Positions 8,468 to 17,494 are shown, numbered from the stretch's first letter. The stretch is 39,764 nt of DNA from PFJX01 sp037442845 (GCA_037442845.1 JBBIPL010000006.1:1-39764), one strand, 5' to 3'. The notes: generated from the sequence alone by a model not told the origin. Translations and numbers: made by a program.

Positions 8468-9796
8468 ATGAAGCTCAGCGTCATCGGCGCCGGTTACGTC
8501 GGCCTGGTCAGCGGCGCCTGTCTGGCTGAAGTCGGCAACGAGGTGCTGTGCCTCGACGTCGATCCGCACAAGATCGAGATCCTCAAGTCCGGCGGCATTC
8601 CCATCTACGAACCCGGCCTGCAGGAGATGGTGCGGCGCAACGTCGAGGCGGGGCGGTTGTTCTTCACCACCGACATCGAGGAATCGGTGCATTTCGGCCA
8701 GATCCAGTTCATCGCCGTGGGCACGCCGCCGGACGAGGACGGTTCCGCCGACCTGCAATACGTGGTCGCCGCCGCGCGCAACATCGGCCGCCACATGCAG
8801 GATTTCAAGCTGGTGGTAGACAAGTCCACCGTGCCGGTGGGCACCGCCGACAAGGTCAAGGCGGCGCTCGCCGAGGAACTGGCCGCGCGCGGCGTCAACA
8901 TCGAATTCTGCGTCGCATCCAACCCGGAATTTCTCAAGGAAGGCGCGGCGGTGGACGACTTCATGAAGCCCGACCGCATCGTCATTGGCACCGAAAGCGA
9001 GCGCGCGACGCAGTGGCTGCGCCAGCTCTACGCGCCGTTCCAGCGCAACCACGACCGCCTGGTGGTGACCGACGTGAGGAGCGCCGAGCTGATCAAGTAT
9101 GCGGCCAACGCCATGCTGGCGACGCGCATTTCCTTCATGAACGAACTCGCAGTGCTGGCCGAAAAGCTGGGCGCCGACATCGAGCAGGTGCGCCACGGCA
9201 TCGGTTCCGATCCGCGCATCGGCTACCACTTTCTCTACGCCGGCTGCGGCTACGGCGGCTCCTGCTTCCCCAAGGACGTGCGGGCCCTGCGCCGCACTGC
9301 GCAGGAAAACGGCGTACCGCTGCGCGTGCTGGATGCGGTGGAGGACGCCAACAACGCGCAGAAGGAGGTGCTGATCAACAAACTGACGTCGCGCTTTGGC
9401 AATGACCTGAAAGGCAAGCGTTTCGCCATGTGGGGCCTGGCCTTCAAGCCCAATACCGACGACATGCGCGAGGCGCCGTCGCGAACCATGCTGGAGGCGC
9501 TGTGGGGCATGGGCGCCAGCGTCGCCGCCTACGACCCGGCGGCGATGGACGAAACCCGCCGCATCTACGGCGAGCGCGCCGATCTGCAGCTGGTGAGCGG
9601 GCCGATGGACGCGCTCAAGGGCGCCGACGCGCTGCTCATCGTCACCGAGTGGAAGGTCTTCCGCAGCCCCAATTTCGCCACCATGAAATCACTGCTCAAC
9701 CACGCCGTGATCTTCGACGGTCGCAACCTGTACGAGCCCGCGCGGATGCGCGAGATGGGCTGGGAATACCACGCCATCGGCAGGCGGACGGCATGA
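8468..9796 (+). CDS. ugd: UDP-glucose 6-dehydrogenase
   Basis: It oxidises UDP-glucose to UDP-glucuronate with two NAD+. The 442-residue protein has the N-terminal Rossmann motif GAGYVG (7-12), the conserved FLKEGAAVDDFMKPDRIVIG segment (155-174), Lys210 in the helix ending AELIKYAANAML, and the catalytic Cys266 in GCGYGGSCFPKD. AGGAG at 8454-8458 lies 9 nt before the ATG. The stop codon overlaps the ATG of the next gene (ATGA at 9793-9796), so the two are translationally coupled and make UDP-GlcA and then UDP-GalA. The motifs do not suggest a UDP-ManNAc dehydrogenase. Confidence 0.95.
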   Translation: MKLSVIGAGYVGLVSGACLAEVGNEVLCLDVDPHKIEILKSGGIPIYEPGLQEMVRRNVEAGRLFFTTDIEESVHFGQIQFIAVGTPPDEDGSADLQYVVAAARNIGRHMQDFKLVVDKSTVPVGTADKVKAALAEELAARGVNIEFCVASNPEFLKEGAAVDDFMKPDRIVIGTESERATQWLRQLYAPFQRNHDRLVVTDVRSAELIKYAANAMLATRISFMNELAVLAEKLGADIEQVRHGIGSDPRIGYHFLYAGCGYGGSCFPKDVRALRRTAQENGVPLRVLDAVEDANNAQKEVLINKLTSRFGNDLKGKRFAMWGLAFKPNTDDMREAPSRTMLEALWGMGASVAAYDPAAMDETRRIYGERADLQLVSGPMDALKGADALLIVTEWKVFRSPNFATMKSLLNHAVIFDGRNLYEPARMREMGWEYHAIGRRTA

Positions 9797-10806
9797 AGAT
9801 CCTGGTCACCGGCGCCGCCGGTTTCATCGGCATGCACGTCGCCCAGCTCTTGCTCGCGCGCGGCGACGAGGTGGTGGGGGTCGACAACCTCAACGACTAC
9901 TACAACCCCAGGCTGAAACTGCTGCGCCTGGAACAGCTCAAGCCGCATGCCGGGTTCCGCTTCGCGTGTGGCGACATTTCCGACCGCATGTTCGTCGAGG
10001 ATCTGTTCGCGGCGGAGAAATTCCATCGCGTCATCAACCTCGCCGCGCAGCCGGGCGTGCGCTACTCGCTGAAGAACCCACACGCCTACATCCAGACCAA
10101 CCTCGTCGGCTTCGGCAATCTACTGGAGGGCTGCCGCCACAACGGCGTCGAACATTTCGTCTACGCCAGCAGTTCCAGCGTCTACGGCGCCAACACCCGC
10201 ATGCCGTTCTCGGTGCACGACAACGTCGACCATCCGGTCAGCCTGTACGCCGCCAGCAAGAAGGCGAACGAGCTGATGGCGCACACCTACAGCCATCTCT
10301 ACGGCCTGCCCAGCACCGGCCTGCGCTATTTCACCGTGTACGGCCCCTGGGGGCGGCCGGACATGTCGCCCTGGCTGTTCACCTCCGCCATCCTCGAAGG
10401 CCGCGCCATCGACGTGTTCAACATGGGCAAGATGCAGCGCGACTTCACCTACATCGACGACATCGCCGAAGGCACGCTGCGGGTGCTGGACAAGATCGCC
10501 ACGCCGAACCCCGCTTTCACCACCGACGCGCCGGACCCGGGCAGCAGCTACGCGCCCTACCGCGTGTACAACATCGGCAACCACCAGCCGGTGGAGCTGA
10601 TGACCTTCATCCAGACCATCGAGGCCGCCCTGGGCCAGGAGGCCAAAAAGAACTTCCTGCCCATGCAGCCGGGCGACGTGGTGGCGACCTACGCCGACAT
10701 CGAGGAACTCAAGCGCGACGTCGGCTTCGAGCCGAAGACCGCACTCGCGGACGGCATCGCCCGCTGGGTGGACTGGTACCGGCGCCACGGCGCCGGGCTG
10801 AATTAG
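9793..10806 (+). CDS. UDP-glucuronate 4-epimerase (NAD-dependent SDR)
   Basis: The protein has 337 residues and should interconvert UDP-GlcA and UDP-GalA. Visible features are the NAD-binding GAAGFIG (7-13), the SSSSVYG segment (126-132) and the catalytic YAASK (Tyr152, Lys156). The pattern LNDYYNPRLKLLRLEQL after the first strand is typical of the glucuronate epimerases (LpsL/Cap1J type). The start at 9793 is set by the ATGA overlap with ugd and by the Rossmann motif lying at residue 7. The product would supply a uronic acid for the polymer. Confidence 0.93.
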   Translation: MKILVTGAAGFIGMHVAQLLLARGDEVVGVDNLNDYYNPRLKLLRLEQLKPHAGFRFACGDISDRMFVEDLFAAEKFHRVINLAAQPGVRYSLKNPHAYIQTNLVGFGNLLEGCRHNGVEHFVYASSSSVYGANTRMPFSVHDNVDHPVSLYAASKKANELMAHTYSHLYGLPSTGLRYFTVYGPWGRPDMSPWLFTSAILEGRAIDVFNMGKMQRDFTYIDDIAEGTLRVLDKIATPNPAFTTDAPDPGSSYAPYRVYNIGNHQPVELMTFIQTIEAALGQEAKKNFLPMQPGDVVATYADIEELKRDVGFEPKTALADGIARWVDWYRRHGAGLN

Positions 10807-10866
10807 GCCGGACATCCGCATGCCGCTGTTCTGTCTAAAATGAACACATCCCCCGGGAGATCGCTC

Positions 10867-11373
10867 ATGCGCCACCGAATCCGCCTCGCCCTGCCCCTGC
10901 TGTTCGTATTCGCGTCCGCCGCCGCCGCCAGCGGGGTGTACAAATGGGTCGATCCGAGCGGCCGCACCCACTATTCCGACCAGCCGCCGCCGGCGGAGGC
11001 GCGCGGCGCGCAGCAAATCCGCGGCAAGGGCAACGTGGTGGAGGTGGACAAGGAGTCCTTCGCCGGCAAGCAGGCGCACGCGAAGAACCCGGTGGTGCTT
11101 TACGCCAACAACTGCGGCCCCTTCTGCGACCAGGCGCGCGAGCACCTGAAACGGCGCGGCATCGCCTACAGCCAGAAGGACCCCTCCACCGATCCGGAAC
11201 ACGCCCTGGCCCTGAAGAATCTGGTCGGCGCCATGGAAGTACCGGTCATCGTCGCGGGCAAGTCGCACCTCAAGGGTTATGAAACCACCAGTTGGGACAA
11301 GCTGCTGGACGAAGCCGGCTACCCGAAGACGCCCCTGATTCCGCCCCCGCCGGAACCCGCGCGCAAACCCTGA
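10867..11373 (+). CDS. Exported DUF4124 protein with glutaredoxin-like domain
   Basis: The protein has 168 residues. A signal peptide (MRHRIRLALPLLFVFASAAA) is followed by a DUF4124 motif (GVYKWVDPSGRTHYSDQPP) and then a glutaredoxin-like fold (VVLYANNCGPFCDQAREHLKRRG, later MEVPVIV and a GY segment). The cysteines are spaced CX3C (CGPFC) instead of the normal CX2C, so classical dithiol chemistry is uncertain. I chose ATG 10867 because GGGAG lies 7 nt upstream and the signal peptide then starts cleanly; ATG 10840 adds nine residues. It sits between sugar-nucleotide and modification genes. A periplasmic redox or folding role is only an inference. Confidence 0.8.
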   Translation: MRHRIRLALPLLFVFASAAAASGVYKWVDPSGRTHYSDQPPPAEARGAQQIRGKGNVVEVDKESFAGKQAHAKNPVVLYANNCGPFCDQAREHLKRRGIAYSQKDPSTDPEHALALKNLVGAMEVPVIVAGKSHLKGYETTSWDKLLDEAGYPKTPLIPPPPEPARKP

Positions 11374-11391
11374 TCTTGCCGGAGTCCCCCC

Positions 11392-13191
11392 ATGCACCGC
11401 CTCGCCGGCTGGCTCGGCCACGACACGGCCGACGCCGCTGAAATCCTGGAGCAGATGCTGGCCCCGTGCAGCGTCGCACGCCCCGCCCATACCCAGGCCG
11501 CCCCGCACTGGGGACTGGCCGGCAACCTGGCGCCGGCCGTCGAGGGTCCCGTCGCCGCCCTCATCAGCGGACGCCCGCGCTTCGCGGACGCGGCCCTGCA
11601 GAAGCTGGCTCCCGCCGCCGCCCTGCTCACCCTCTGGAAAAAGCATGGCCGCGACGCGCCCAAGCACATCCACGGCAACTTCGCCCTGGCGGTGCTGGAC
11701 CGGCACGAGCAAAGCGTCTTCCTTGCCCTCGACCGCATTGGCGCGGAGAAGCTGGCGTTCGCGCCGAGTCCCGCCGGCGTGGTCTTCGCCAGCCAGGCCG
11801 ACATGGTCGCCGCCCACCCGGCGGTGGGGCGCGCACTCGACCATCAGGGCCTGTTCAACTACCTGTATTTCTTCCAGGTGCCCGCGCCGGGCGGCATCTT
11901 CAAGGGCGTGGAAAAACTCCTGCCGGCGCAGTGGGCCTACTGGAAAAATGGGGCGGTCAGCCGCGGCTTCTACTGGGCGCTGGCCTACCGTGACGAACCG
12001 CGCAGGGATTTCGACGCCCAGGCCGTGCGCTTCCACCGTCTGCTGCGCGAATGCGTGGCGCGCGCCAAAGGAGAAGACGAGGTCGCCGCCTTCCTCTCCG
12101 GCGGCACCGACAGCTCCACGGTCAGCGGCGTGCTCAAGGAACTCGTCGGCCAGGCCAGGACCTACTCCATCGGCTTCGACGCCAACGGCTTCGACGAGAT
12201 GGAGTACGCCCGCATCGCCGGCAAGCGCTTCGGCCTGGACATGCACGAGTACTACGTGCACCAGGCCGACATCATGGAAGCCATCCCCCTCATCGCCCGC
12301 CATTACGACGAGCCCTTCGCCAACGAATCCGCCGTGCCCACCTATTTCTGTGCGCGCCTCGCAGCGGCGGAAGGCTTCCGCGTCATGCTGGCCGGCGACG
12401 GCGGCGACGAAATCTTCGGCGGCAACGAACGCTACGCCAAACAGAAGGTGTTCGAGGCCTACCACCTCCTGCCCGAACTCGCCCGCAAGGGCCTCATCGA
12501 ACCCCTGGCCAGACTGCCCGGCCTCGCCGTCCTGCCGCCGGTGCGCAAGGCCAGGAGTTACATCCGCCAGGCCAACATCCCGCTGCCCGAGCGCATGGAG
12601 TCCTACAACTTCATCTACCGCCAGCCGCTCGCCGAGATGTTCCTGCCCGATTTTCTCGCCGACGTGGACGCCCATCAACCCAGCGCCCTGCTGAAGGAGG
12701 TCTACGACCGCGCCGATTCCGACTCCTTCATCAACCGCATGCTGCACCTGGACCTCAAGTTCACGCTCGCCGACAACGACCTGCGCAAGGTGGCCGGCAT
12801 GACCGAGGCGGCCGGCATCGAGGTGCGCTATCCGCTGCTGGACGACGCCCTGGTGGACTTCTCCGGCGAGGTGCCGCCGGACTGGAAGGTGAAGGGCCGC
12901 TACCTGCGCTGGTTCTTCAAGAAAGCCTTGGTGGGCTTCCTGCCGGACGAGATCATTAACAAGAGCAAGCACGGCTTCGGCCTGCCCTTCGGCGTCTGGG
13001 CGCGGGAATACGAGCCGCTGCGGGAGCGCATCGACGACCGCCTCGACGCCCTAAAACGCCGCGGCATCCTGCAACCCGCCTACATCGACCACCTGCGCAA
13101 CGAGCACATGAGCGGCCACGCCACCTACTTCGGCCGCATGATCTGGAACATGCTGACGCTGGAGGAATGGCTGGAAGCGAAGGGACTCTGA
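11392..13191 (+). CDS. Asparagine-synthase-like amidotransferase lacking the Cys2 nucleophile
   Basis: The protein has 599 residues. The C-terminal synthetase half has the PP-loop SGGTDSS (236-242), the LAGDGGDEIFGGNERY motif and HGFGLPFG near the end. The N-terminal half still has the Ntn-hydrolase core (HGNFALAVLD, DRIGAEKLAF) but begins MHRLAGW, so His replaces the catalytic Cys2 and the first ~45 residues are degenerate. GGAG at 11381-11384, 7 nt before the ATG, supports this start. Homologues in polysaccharide loci are thought to amidate uronic-acid carboxyls, and the genes for UDP-GlcA and UDP-GalA lie just upstream. Without Cys2 it cannot use glutamine in the usual way; free ammonia, or an adenylation role without amidation, are options. 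Confidence 0.88.
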   Translation: MHRLAGWLGHDTADAAEILEQMLAPCSVARPAHTQAAPHWGLAGNLAPAVEGPVAALISGRPRFADAALQKLAPAAALLTLWKKHGRDAPKHIHGNFALAVLDRHEQSVFLALDRIGAEKLAFAPSPAGVVFASQADMVAAHPAVGRALDHQGLFNYLYFFQVPAPGGIFKGVEKLLPAQWAYWKNGAVSRGFYWALAYRDEPRRDFDAQAVRFHRLLRECVARAKGEDEVAAFLSGGTDSSTVSGVLKELVGQARTYSIGFDANGFDEMEYARIAGKRFGLDMHEYYVHQADIMEAIPLIARHYDEPFANESAVPTYFCARLAAAEGFRVMLAGDGGDEIFGGNERYAKQKVFEAYHLLPELARKGLIEPLARLPGLAVLPPVRKARSYIRQANIPLPERMESYNFIYRQPLAEMFLPDFLADVDAHQPSALLKEVYDRADSDSFINRMLHLDLKFTLADNDLRKVAGMTEAAGIEVRYPLLDDALVDFSGEVPPDWKVKGRYLRWFFKKALVGFLPDEIINKSKHGFGLPFGVWAREYEPLRERIDDRLDALKRRGILQPAYIDHLRNEHMSGHATYFGRMIWNMLTLEEWLEAKGL

Positions 13192-13213
13192 GCCCGCGGC
13201 CGCGGAAATCGCC

Positions 13214-14137
13214 ATGGCGGAACTGTTCAGCAAGATCGACAAGACCCTGCGTCACCATGGCCGCGGCCTGCGGCGCGCCCTGCGCGGCGTCTGCTGGGAT
13301 CTCGCCCGCCCGCCCGCCGAACGGCCGGTGATCGTGCTGGGCTGCTCCCGCGCCGGCACCACCGTGGTGTACAAGACGCTTTCCGAATCGCCGCAACTGG
13401 GCACCCTGCAACGCGAGACCCACGACTTCTGGGTGGCGCTGCACCCGGTGGAGGACAAGGGCTGGAACACCCACGCCCTCGACGCCACCGATGCCAGCCC
13501 GCGCGACCGCGACCAGGTCGCCCGCTATTTCTACAGTTGGACCGGTCGCCGCCGCTGGGTCGACAAGAACAACCAGAACGGCCTCTGCGTGCCGTATCTG
13601 CATGCCCTGTTCCCGGACGCGGTGTTCGTCTATGTGAAGCGCGGTCCCGGCGACAACGTCAACTCCCTCATCGAGGGCTGGGGCAAGCCGGACAAGTACT
13701 CGACCTGGACCGGGCAGTTCCCCGAGCAGGTCGCCATCGACCAGGGCCGCTACACCCGCTGGTGCTTCTTCCTGGCCGAGGGTTGGCGCGATTATCTGAA
13801 CGCCTCCATCGAGGACGTGGCCGCCTTCCAGTACCAGGCCATCAACCGGGCCATTCTCGATGCGCGTCCCCACGTCCCGGCCGCGCAGTGGGTGGAAGTG
13901 TTTTACGAGGATCTGGTGCGCGACCCGGTGGCCGGCTACCGCCGAATCTATGCAGGCTGCGGCCTGGACTTCAGCGCCGGCGTCGAGGCCCACTGCCGCG
14001 CGGTGCTGACCAAGCCCTACGACGTGTTCGGCGAAATCAAACTGGACAAGTGGAAGGAAGGCCGCAACCGCGAACGGGTGGAAAGGGTGCTGGACAAGCT
14101 GGCGCCCCTGGCCCGGGAAATGGGATACGACCTCTGA
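13214..14137 (+). CDS. Sulfotransferase family protein (first)
   Basis: The protein has 307 residues. The 5'-phosphosulfate-binding loop GCSRAGTT (43-50) and the 3'-phosphate-binding segment VKRGPGDNVNS (141-151) are both present, as in PAPS-dependent sulfotransferases. It probably adds sulfate to a sugar hydroxyl of the repeat unit in the cytoplasm. The gene starts 22 nt after the amidotransferase stop, and its own stop overlaps the ATG of the deacetylase gene (TGATG at 14135-14139). The acceptor cannot be told from sequence. Confidence 0.85.
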   Translation: MAELFSKIDKTLRHHGRGLRRALRGVCWDLARPPAERPVIVLGCSRAGTTVVYKTLSESPQLGTLQRETHDFWVALHPVEDKGWNTHALDATDASPRDRDQVARYFYSWTGRRRWVDKNNQNGLCVPYLHALFPDAVFVYVKRGPGDNVNSLIEGWGKPDKYSTWTGQFPEQVAIDQGRYTRWCFFLAEGWRDYLNASIEDVAAFQYQAINRAILDARPHVPAAQWVEVFYEDLVRDPVAGYRRIYAGCGLDFSAGVEAHCRAVLTKPYDVFGEIKLDKWKEGRNRERVERVLDKLAPLAREMGYDL

Positions 14138-15357
14138 TGTCGGCCTGGCACTGGGCCGGGATCGCGCTCCTGCTGCCGCCCGTCCTCTGGCTGCCGCTCC
14201 TGCTGGCCTTCCGCCGCCCCGCCCTGGCCGCCTGGCGGGAGCCTGTGCTGGAACACCCCGTGCTCATCATCGAGAGCGACGACTGGGGCCCCGGTCCGGC
14301 CCGGCATGCCGCTGCGCTCCGGCGCGTGGCCGAGTGCCTCATGAAATATCGCGACGCCACCGGCCGGCCGCCGGTGATGACCCTGGGGCTGACGCTGACA
14401 TTGCCGGACAGCCAGGCGATCAGGGCGGCGGGGGTTCCCCTCGCCTATCACCCCCTCCCCCTCACCGCCCCCGTCTACGCCGACATCCTCGCCGCCATCC
14501 GCGAGGGCATCGCGGCCGGCGTCTTCGCCCCGCAACTGCACGGCATGGCCCATTACTGGCCGGAAGCCCTCATGCGCGCCAGCCAAGCGGACCCGCAAGT
14601 GCTCGCCTGGATCCTCGCCGGCCCCCATCAGGAAACCGAAGCCCTGCCCAGCCCGCTGCAATCGCGCTGGGTGGATGCCAGCGTCCTGCCCTCACGCCCC
14701 CTTCCAGCGCAACAAATCCGCGCCGCCGTCGCCGAGGAAATCGCTTTCTACCGGCAGGTCTTCGGCGCCGCGCCCGAGGTGGTGGTCCCCCCAACCTTCG
14801 TCTGGACCCCCGAGGTGGAGGCCGCCTGGGCCGCCCAAGGCGTGCGCGTCCTCGTCACCCCGGGCCGCCCCTGCGGCGGACGCGACGCCCTGGGCCGGCC
14901 CGATTGCACCGCCACGCCGATCCACAACGGCCAGCGCGGACTGGGCGACATCCGCTACCTGGTTCGCGACCGCTATTTCGAGCCCGCGCGCGGCCACCGC
15001 GCCGAACAGGGACTGCAAGCCCTCGCCGAAAAAACCGCGCAGGGCCGGCCCTGCCTGCTGGAAACCCATCGCTGCAACTTCACCGCAGCCGGCGCGGAAA
15101 CAGCCCTCGCGGAACTCGATGCCCTGCTGCGCCGCGCCCTCGCCGAACATCCCGACGTGCGCTTCGTCAGCCCCGCCGAGCTGGCGGCACACTACCGCGC
15201 ATCCGGCGACAGATCCTTGCCCCACCTGGGTCGTCGCCTGACCGCCTGGCAAGCGCGCATGCGGGAAGTCCCGCGTTTTGCCCGCCTCGCCCGCATGACC
15301 GGACTGGCATGGGCGCTTGCCCGCTGTACGCCGCGGACGAGGGAGCAGGCGACATGA
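14137..15357 (+). CDS. Membrane-anchored polysaccharide deacetylase-like protein
   Basis: The protein has 406 residues. An N-terminal membrane helix (about 5-25) is followed by a divergent NodB/CE4-type domain: Asp48-Asp49 in IIESDDWG and an HX3H pair (His135, His139 in LHGMAHY) give the metal-binding set. LETHRCNF further on is also conserved-looking. It would remove N- or O-acetyl groups from the glycan. The start at 14137 overlaps the sulfotransferase stop; an in-frame extension upstream to 13537 is a shadow of that gene. The end overlaps the next GT2 start (ATGA at 15354-15357). The exact family is not certain. Confidence 0.75.
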   Translation: MSAWHWAGIALLLPPVLWLPLLLAFRRPALAAWREPVLEHPVLIIESDDWGPGPARHAAALRRVAECLMKYRDATGRPPVMTLGLTLTLPDSQAIRAAGVPLAYHPLPLTAPVYADILAAIREGIAAGVFAPQLHGMAHYWPEALMRASQADPQVLAWILAGPHQETEALPSPLQSRWVDASVLPSRPLPAQQIRAAVAEEIAFYRQVFGAAPEVVVPPTFVWTPEVEAAWAAQGVRVLVTPGRPCGGRDALGRPDCTATPIHNGQRGLGDIRYLVRDRYFEPARGHRAEQGLQALAEKTAQGRPCLLETHRCNFTAAGAETALAELDALLRRALAEHPDVRFVSPAELAAHYRASGDRSLPHLGRRLTAWQARMREVPRFARLARMTGLAWALARCTPRTREQAT

Positions 15358-16343
15358 ACCCGCCCCGCTTCTCCGTCATCCTCCCCGCCTACAACGCGGC
15401 GGCGTTCATCGCCCGCGCCATCGACTCGGTGCTGGCGCAAACCTGGCCGGCCGAGGAGATCATCGTCGTCGACGATGGTTCCACCGATGCCACCGCCGCC
15501 ATCGTCGCGGGCTACGGCGAACGGGTGCGCATCCTGCGCCAGGACAATGCCGGCGTCTCCGCCGCACGCAACGCCGGCGCCCAGGCCGCCGGCGGCGACT
15601 GGCTGGCCTTCCTCGACGCCGACGACTGGTACTACCCGGATCGCCTGAAATGGCACGCGGACTGCATCGCGCGCGACCCGGCACTGGACTTCCTCACCGG
15701 CGACTACGACTACCGCCGCCCCGACGGCAGCCGCATTTCCGGCTCCATGGAAATTCATGCATCCGGGCGGGCGATGCTGGCGAAGGCCGCCCAGCCCGCT
15801 CCCCTCACCCACCCCTTTCCCCAGGGGGGAGAGGACTCCGCCTCCGCTCCGCCCCCCCCAACCGTCATCATGACCGCCGACGAACTGGAACCCTTCGTCG
15901 CCGACCATTTCGGCGACACCCATACCCTGTCCGTGCCGCGCGCCGCCTTCCTCGAACTGGGCGGCTACCCCACCGGCTACCGGGTGTGCGAGGACGTCTT
16001 CTTCCTGGTCAAGCTGTGCGCCGCCAGCCGGCGCATCGGCGTGGTCTGCGCGCCCATGGCCGCCTACGTCATCCACGACGCCAGCGCCACGCGCAAGGAC
16101 CCCCTGCGCGCCCAGCTCGACAACGTGCGCACCCTGGTGGACATGGACCGGGCGGCGGACGCATTCCCTACCCCGGTCCGGCGCGGCGTGCGCAGCCGCC
16201 TGGGCGCCGGCCGTCTCAATCTGGGCTATGCCCTGGCCAAGGCGGGTCGGCGTGGCCAGGCCCTGCGCGCCGTGTTCCCCTCCCTGTGGGAAAATCCGGG
16301 CCTCGCCAGCCTGAAAAACCTGCTTTCCATGGTGCGCGGATGA
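15354..16343 (+). CDS. GT2 family glycosyltransferase containing a translated repeat
   Basis: The protein has 329 residues with the GT-A fold signature: FSVILPAYN near the N-terminus, IIVVDDGSTDAT (36-47), FLDADDWYYP (86-95, DXD metal site) and CEDVFF for the acceptor-side acidic residues. Residues about 147-170 are Pro/Ala/Gly-rich (PLTHPFPQGGED) and are encoded by a GC-rich palindromic repeat, so they look like an insertion into a loop that left the frame open. The start overlaps the deacetylase stop and the end overlaps the GT4 start, both as ATGA. The sugar specificity is unknown. Confidence 0.9.
   Translation: MNPPRFSVILPAYNAAAFIARAIDSVLAQTWPAEEIIVVDDGSTDATAAIVAGYGERVRILRQDNAGVSAARNAGAQAAGGDWLAFLDADDWYYPDRLKWHADCIARDPALDFLTGDYDYRRPDGSRISGSMEIHASGRAMLAKAAQPAPLTHPFPQGGEDSASAPPPPTVIMTADELEPFVADHFGDTHTLSVPRAAFLELGGYPTGYRVCEDVFFLVKLCAASRRIGVVCAPMAAYVIHDASATRKDPLRAQLDNVRTLVDMDRAADAFPTPVRRGVRSRLGAGRLNLGYALAKAGRRGQALRAVFPSLWENPGLASLKNLLSMVRG
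15799..15835 (+). repeat. GC-rich palindromic repeat, copy 1 (inside a GT2 gene)
   Basis: The stretch reads CCCTCACCCACCCC, then TTTCCCC, AGG and GGGGAGAGG. It resembles the dispersed CCCTCACCCC / CTCTCCC / GGGAGAGG repeat common in proteobacterial genomes. It is translated as PLTHPFPQGGE. Compare copies at 30594 and 37954. Confidence 0.6.
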
Positions 16344-17494
16344 GCTCCCAACACAGTCCCGAAGCCCGTCTCCTCGTGCTCAGCGAACTCTTCCTCCCTA
16401 CCAAGGGCGGCACCGCCGTGTGGGCGGCGGAGGTCTACAAGCGTCTGGGCGGCAAGGGTATTCACATCGTCACCGCCGACGTGCCAGGCGCGGCCGCGTT
16501 CGACGCCACCCACCCCAATACCGTGCACCGTCTCGACCTTCGCCGCGTGCCCTGGCTCAAGCCCGAATCCCTGCTCATGTACTGGCGCTTTTTCGCGCGC
16601 GGCCTGCGTCTGGCATTCACCCATCGCTTCGACGCGGTGCATGCCTTTCGCGCCCTGCCCGAAGGCCTGGTGGCCTGGCTGCTGGCGCGGCTGACCTTGC
16701 GCCCGGTGGTCATCTACGCCCATGGCGAGGAACTCACCACCTGGGGGCGCGGCGGCAAATACCGTGCCATGCGCTTCGCCCTGCGCCACGCGGACCGGGT
16801 CATCGCCAACAGCGCCCACACCCGCGACACCCTCATGGACATGGGGATCGCGCCAGAGCGCATCCGCCTCATTCATCCGGGCGTGGACATCGACCAATTC
16901 AAACCCGGCCTGGATACCTCCGGCCTGCGCCAAGGTCTTGGCATCACCCCCTCGGAAAAGCTCATCTTCTCGGTCGGCCGGCTGTCGCGCCGCAAAGGCT
17001 TCGACCAGACCCTGCGTGCCGTGGCCATGCTCAGGGACGATGGCGTGCCCGCGCGCTACGTCATCGCCGGCATCGGCGAGGACGCCGACTACCTGGACGG
17101 TCTGATCCGGGAACTGGATCTCGGCGACATCGCCCACCGCATCGGTCCGGTGAGCGCCGCCGATCTGCCGCGCTGGCTCAACGCCTGCGATGTGTTCGCC
17201 ATGCCCAACCGCGAGATCAACGGCGACAACGAGGGTTTCGGCATGGTATTCATCGAGGCGGCCGCCTGCGCCAAGCCGGTGATCGCCGGCAAGGCGGGCG
17301 GCGCCGCTTCCGCCGTGCTCGACAACCTCACCGGCCTGCTGGTGGACGGCGGCAACGTCGCCGATGTGGCCCGCGGCCTGCGCGACCTGCTCACGGACGA
17401 CCCGCGCGCAGCGGCCATGGGCGAAGCCGGTTACCGCCGCGCCCGCGCCGAGCTGTCCTGGGAGCGGGTGGCGGAAAAGACATTGCAACCTTGA
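16340..17494 (+). CDS. GT4 family glycosyltransferase
   Basis: The protein has 384 residues with a GT-B fold. The N-terminal half has the LFLPTKGGTAVWAAEVYKRL donor/acceptor loop. The C-terminal half has FSVGRLSRRKGFD and the EX7E motif in EGFGMVFIE, which binds the nucleotide-sugar. It should add a sugar to the lipid-linked repeat unit on the cytoplasmic face. ATG 16340 overlaps the previous stop (16341-16343). The next gene begins 13 nt after its stop. Confidence 0.92.
   Translation: MSSQHSPEARLLVLSELFLPTKGGTAVWAAEVYKRLGGKGIHIVTADVPGAAAFDATHPNTVHRLDLRRVPWLKPESLLMYWRFFARGLRLAFTHRFDAVHAFRALPEGLVAWLLARLTLRPVVIYAHGEELTTWGRGGKYRAMRFALRHADRVIANSAHTRDTLMDMGIAPERIRLIHPGVDIDQFKPGLDTSGLRQGLGITPSEKLIFSVGRLSRRKGFDQTLRAVAMLRDDGVPARYVIAGIGEDADYLDGLIRELDLGDIAHRIGPVSAADLPRWLNACDVFAMPNREINGDNEGFGMVFIEAAACAKPVIAGKAGGAASAVLDNLTGLLVDGGNVADVARGLRDLLTDDPRAAAMGEAGYRRARAELSWERVAEKTLQP

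Noticed and set aside
6862..8484. A 540-codon minus-strand open frame opposite wzc
   Set aside because: Shadow of the kinase gene; no recognisable domain or ribosome site.
10120..12972. A 950-codon open frame on the minus strand opposite the epimerase, glutaredoxin and amidotransferase genes
   Set aside because: It is an antisense shadow caused by high GC: composition is His/Val/Gly/Ala-rich with no domain, and the plus strand carries clear catalytic motifs throughout.
14450..14480. CACCCCCTCCCCCTCACC stretch as a fourth repeat copy
   Set aside because: It lacks the GGGAGAGG arm and encodes a normal-looking part of the deacetylase.
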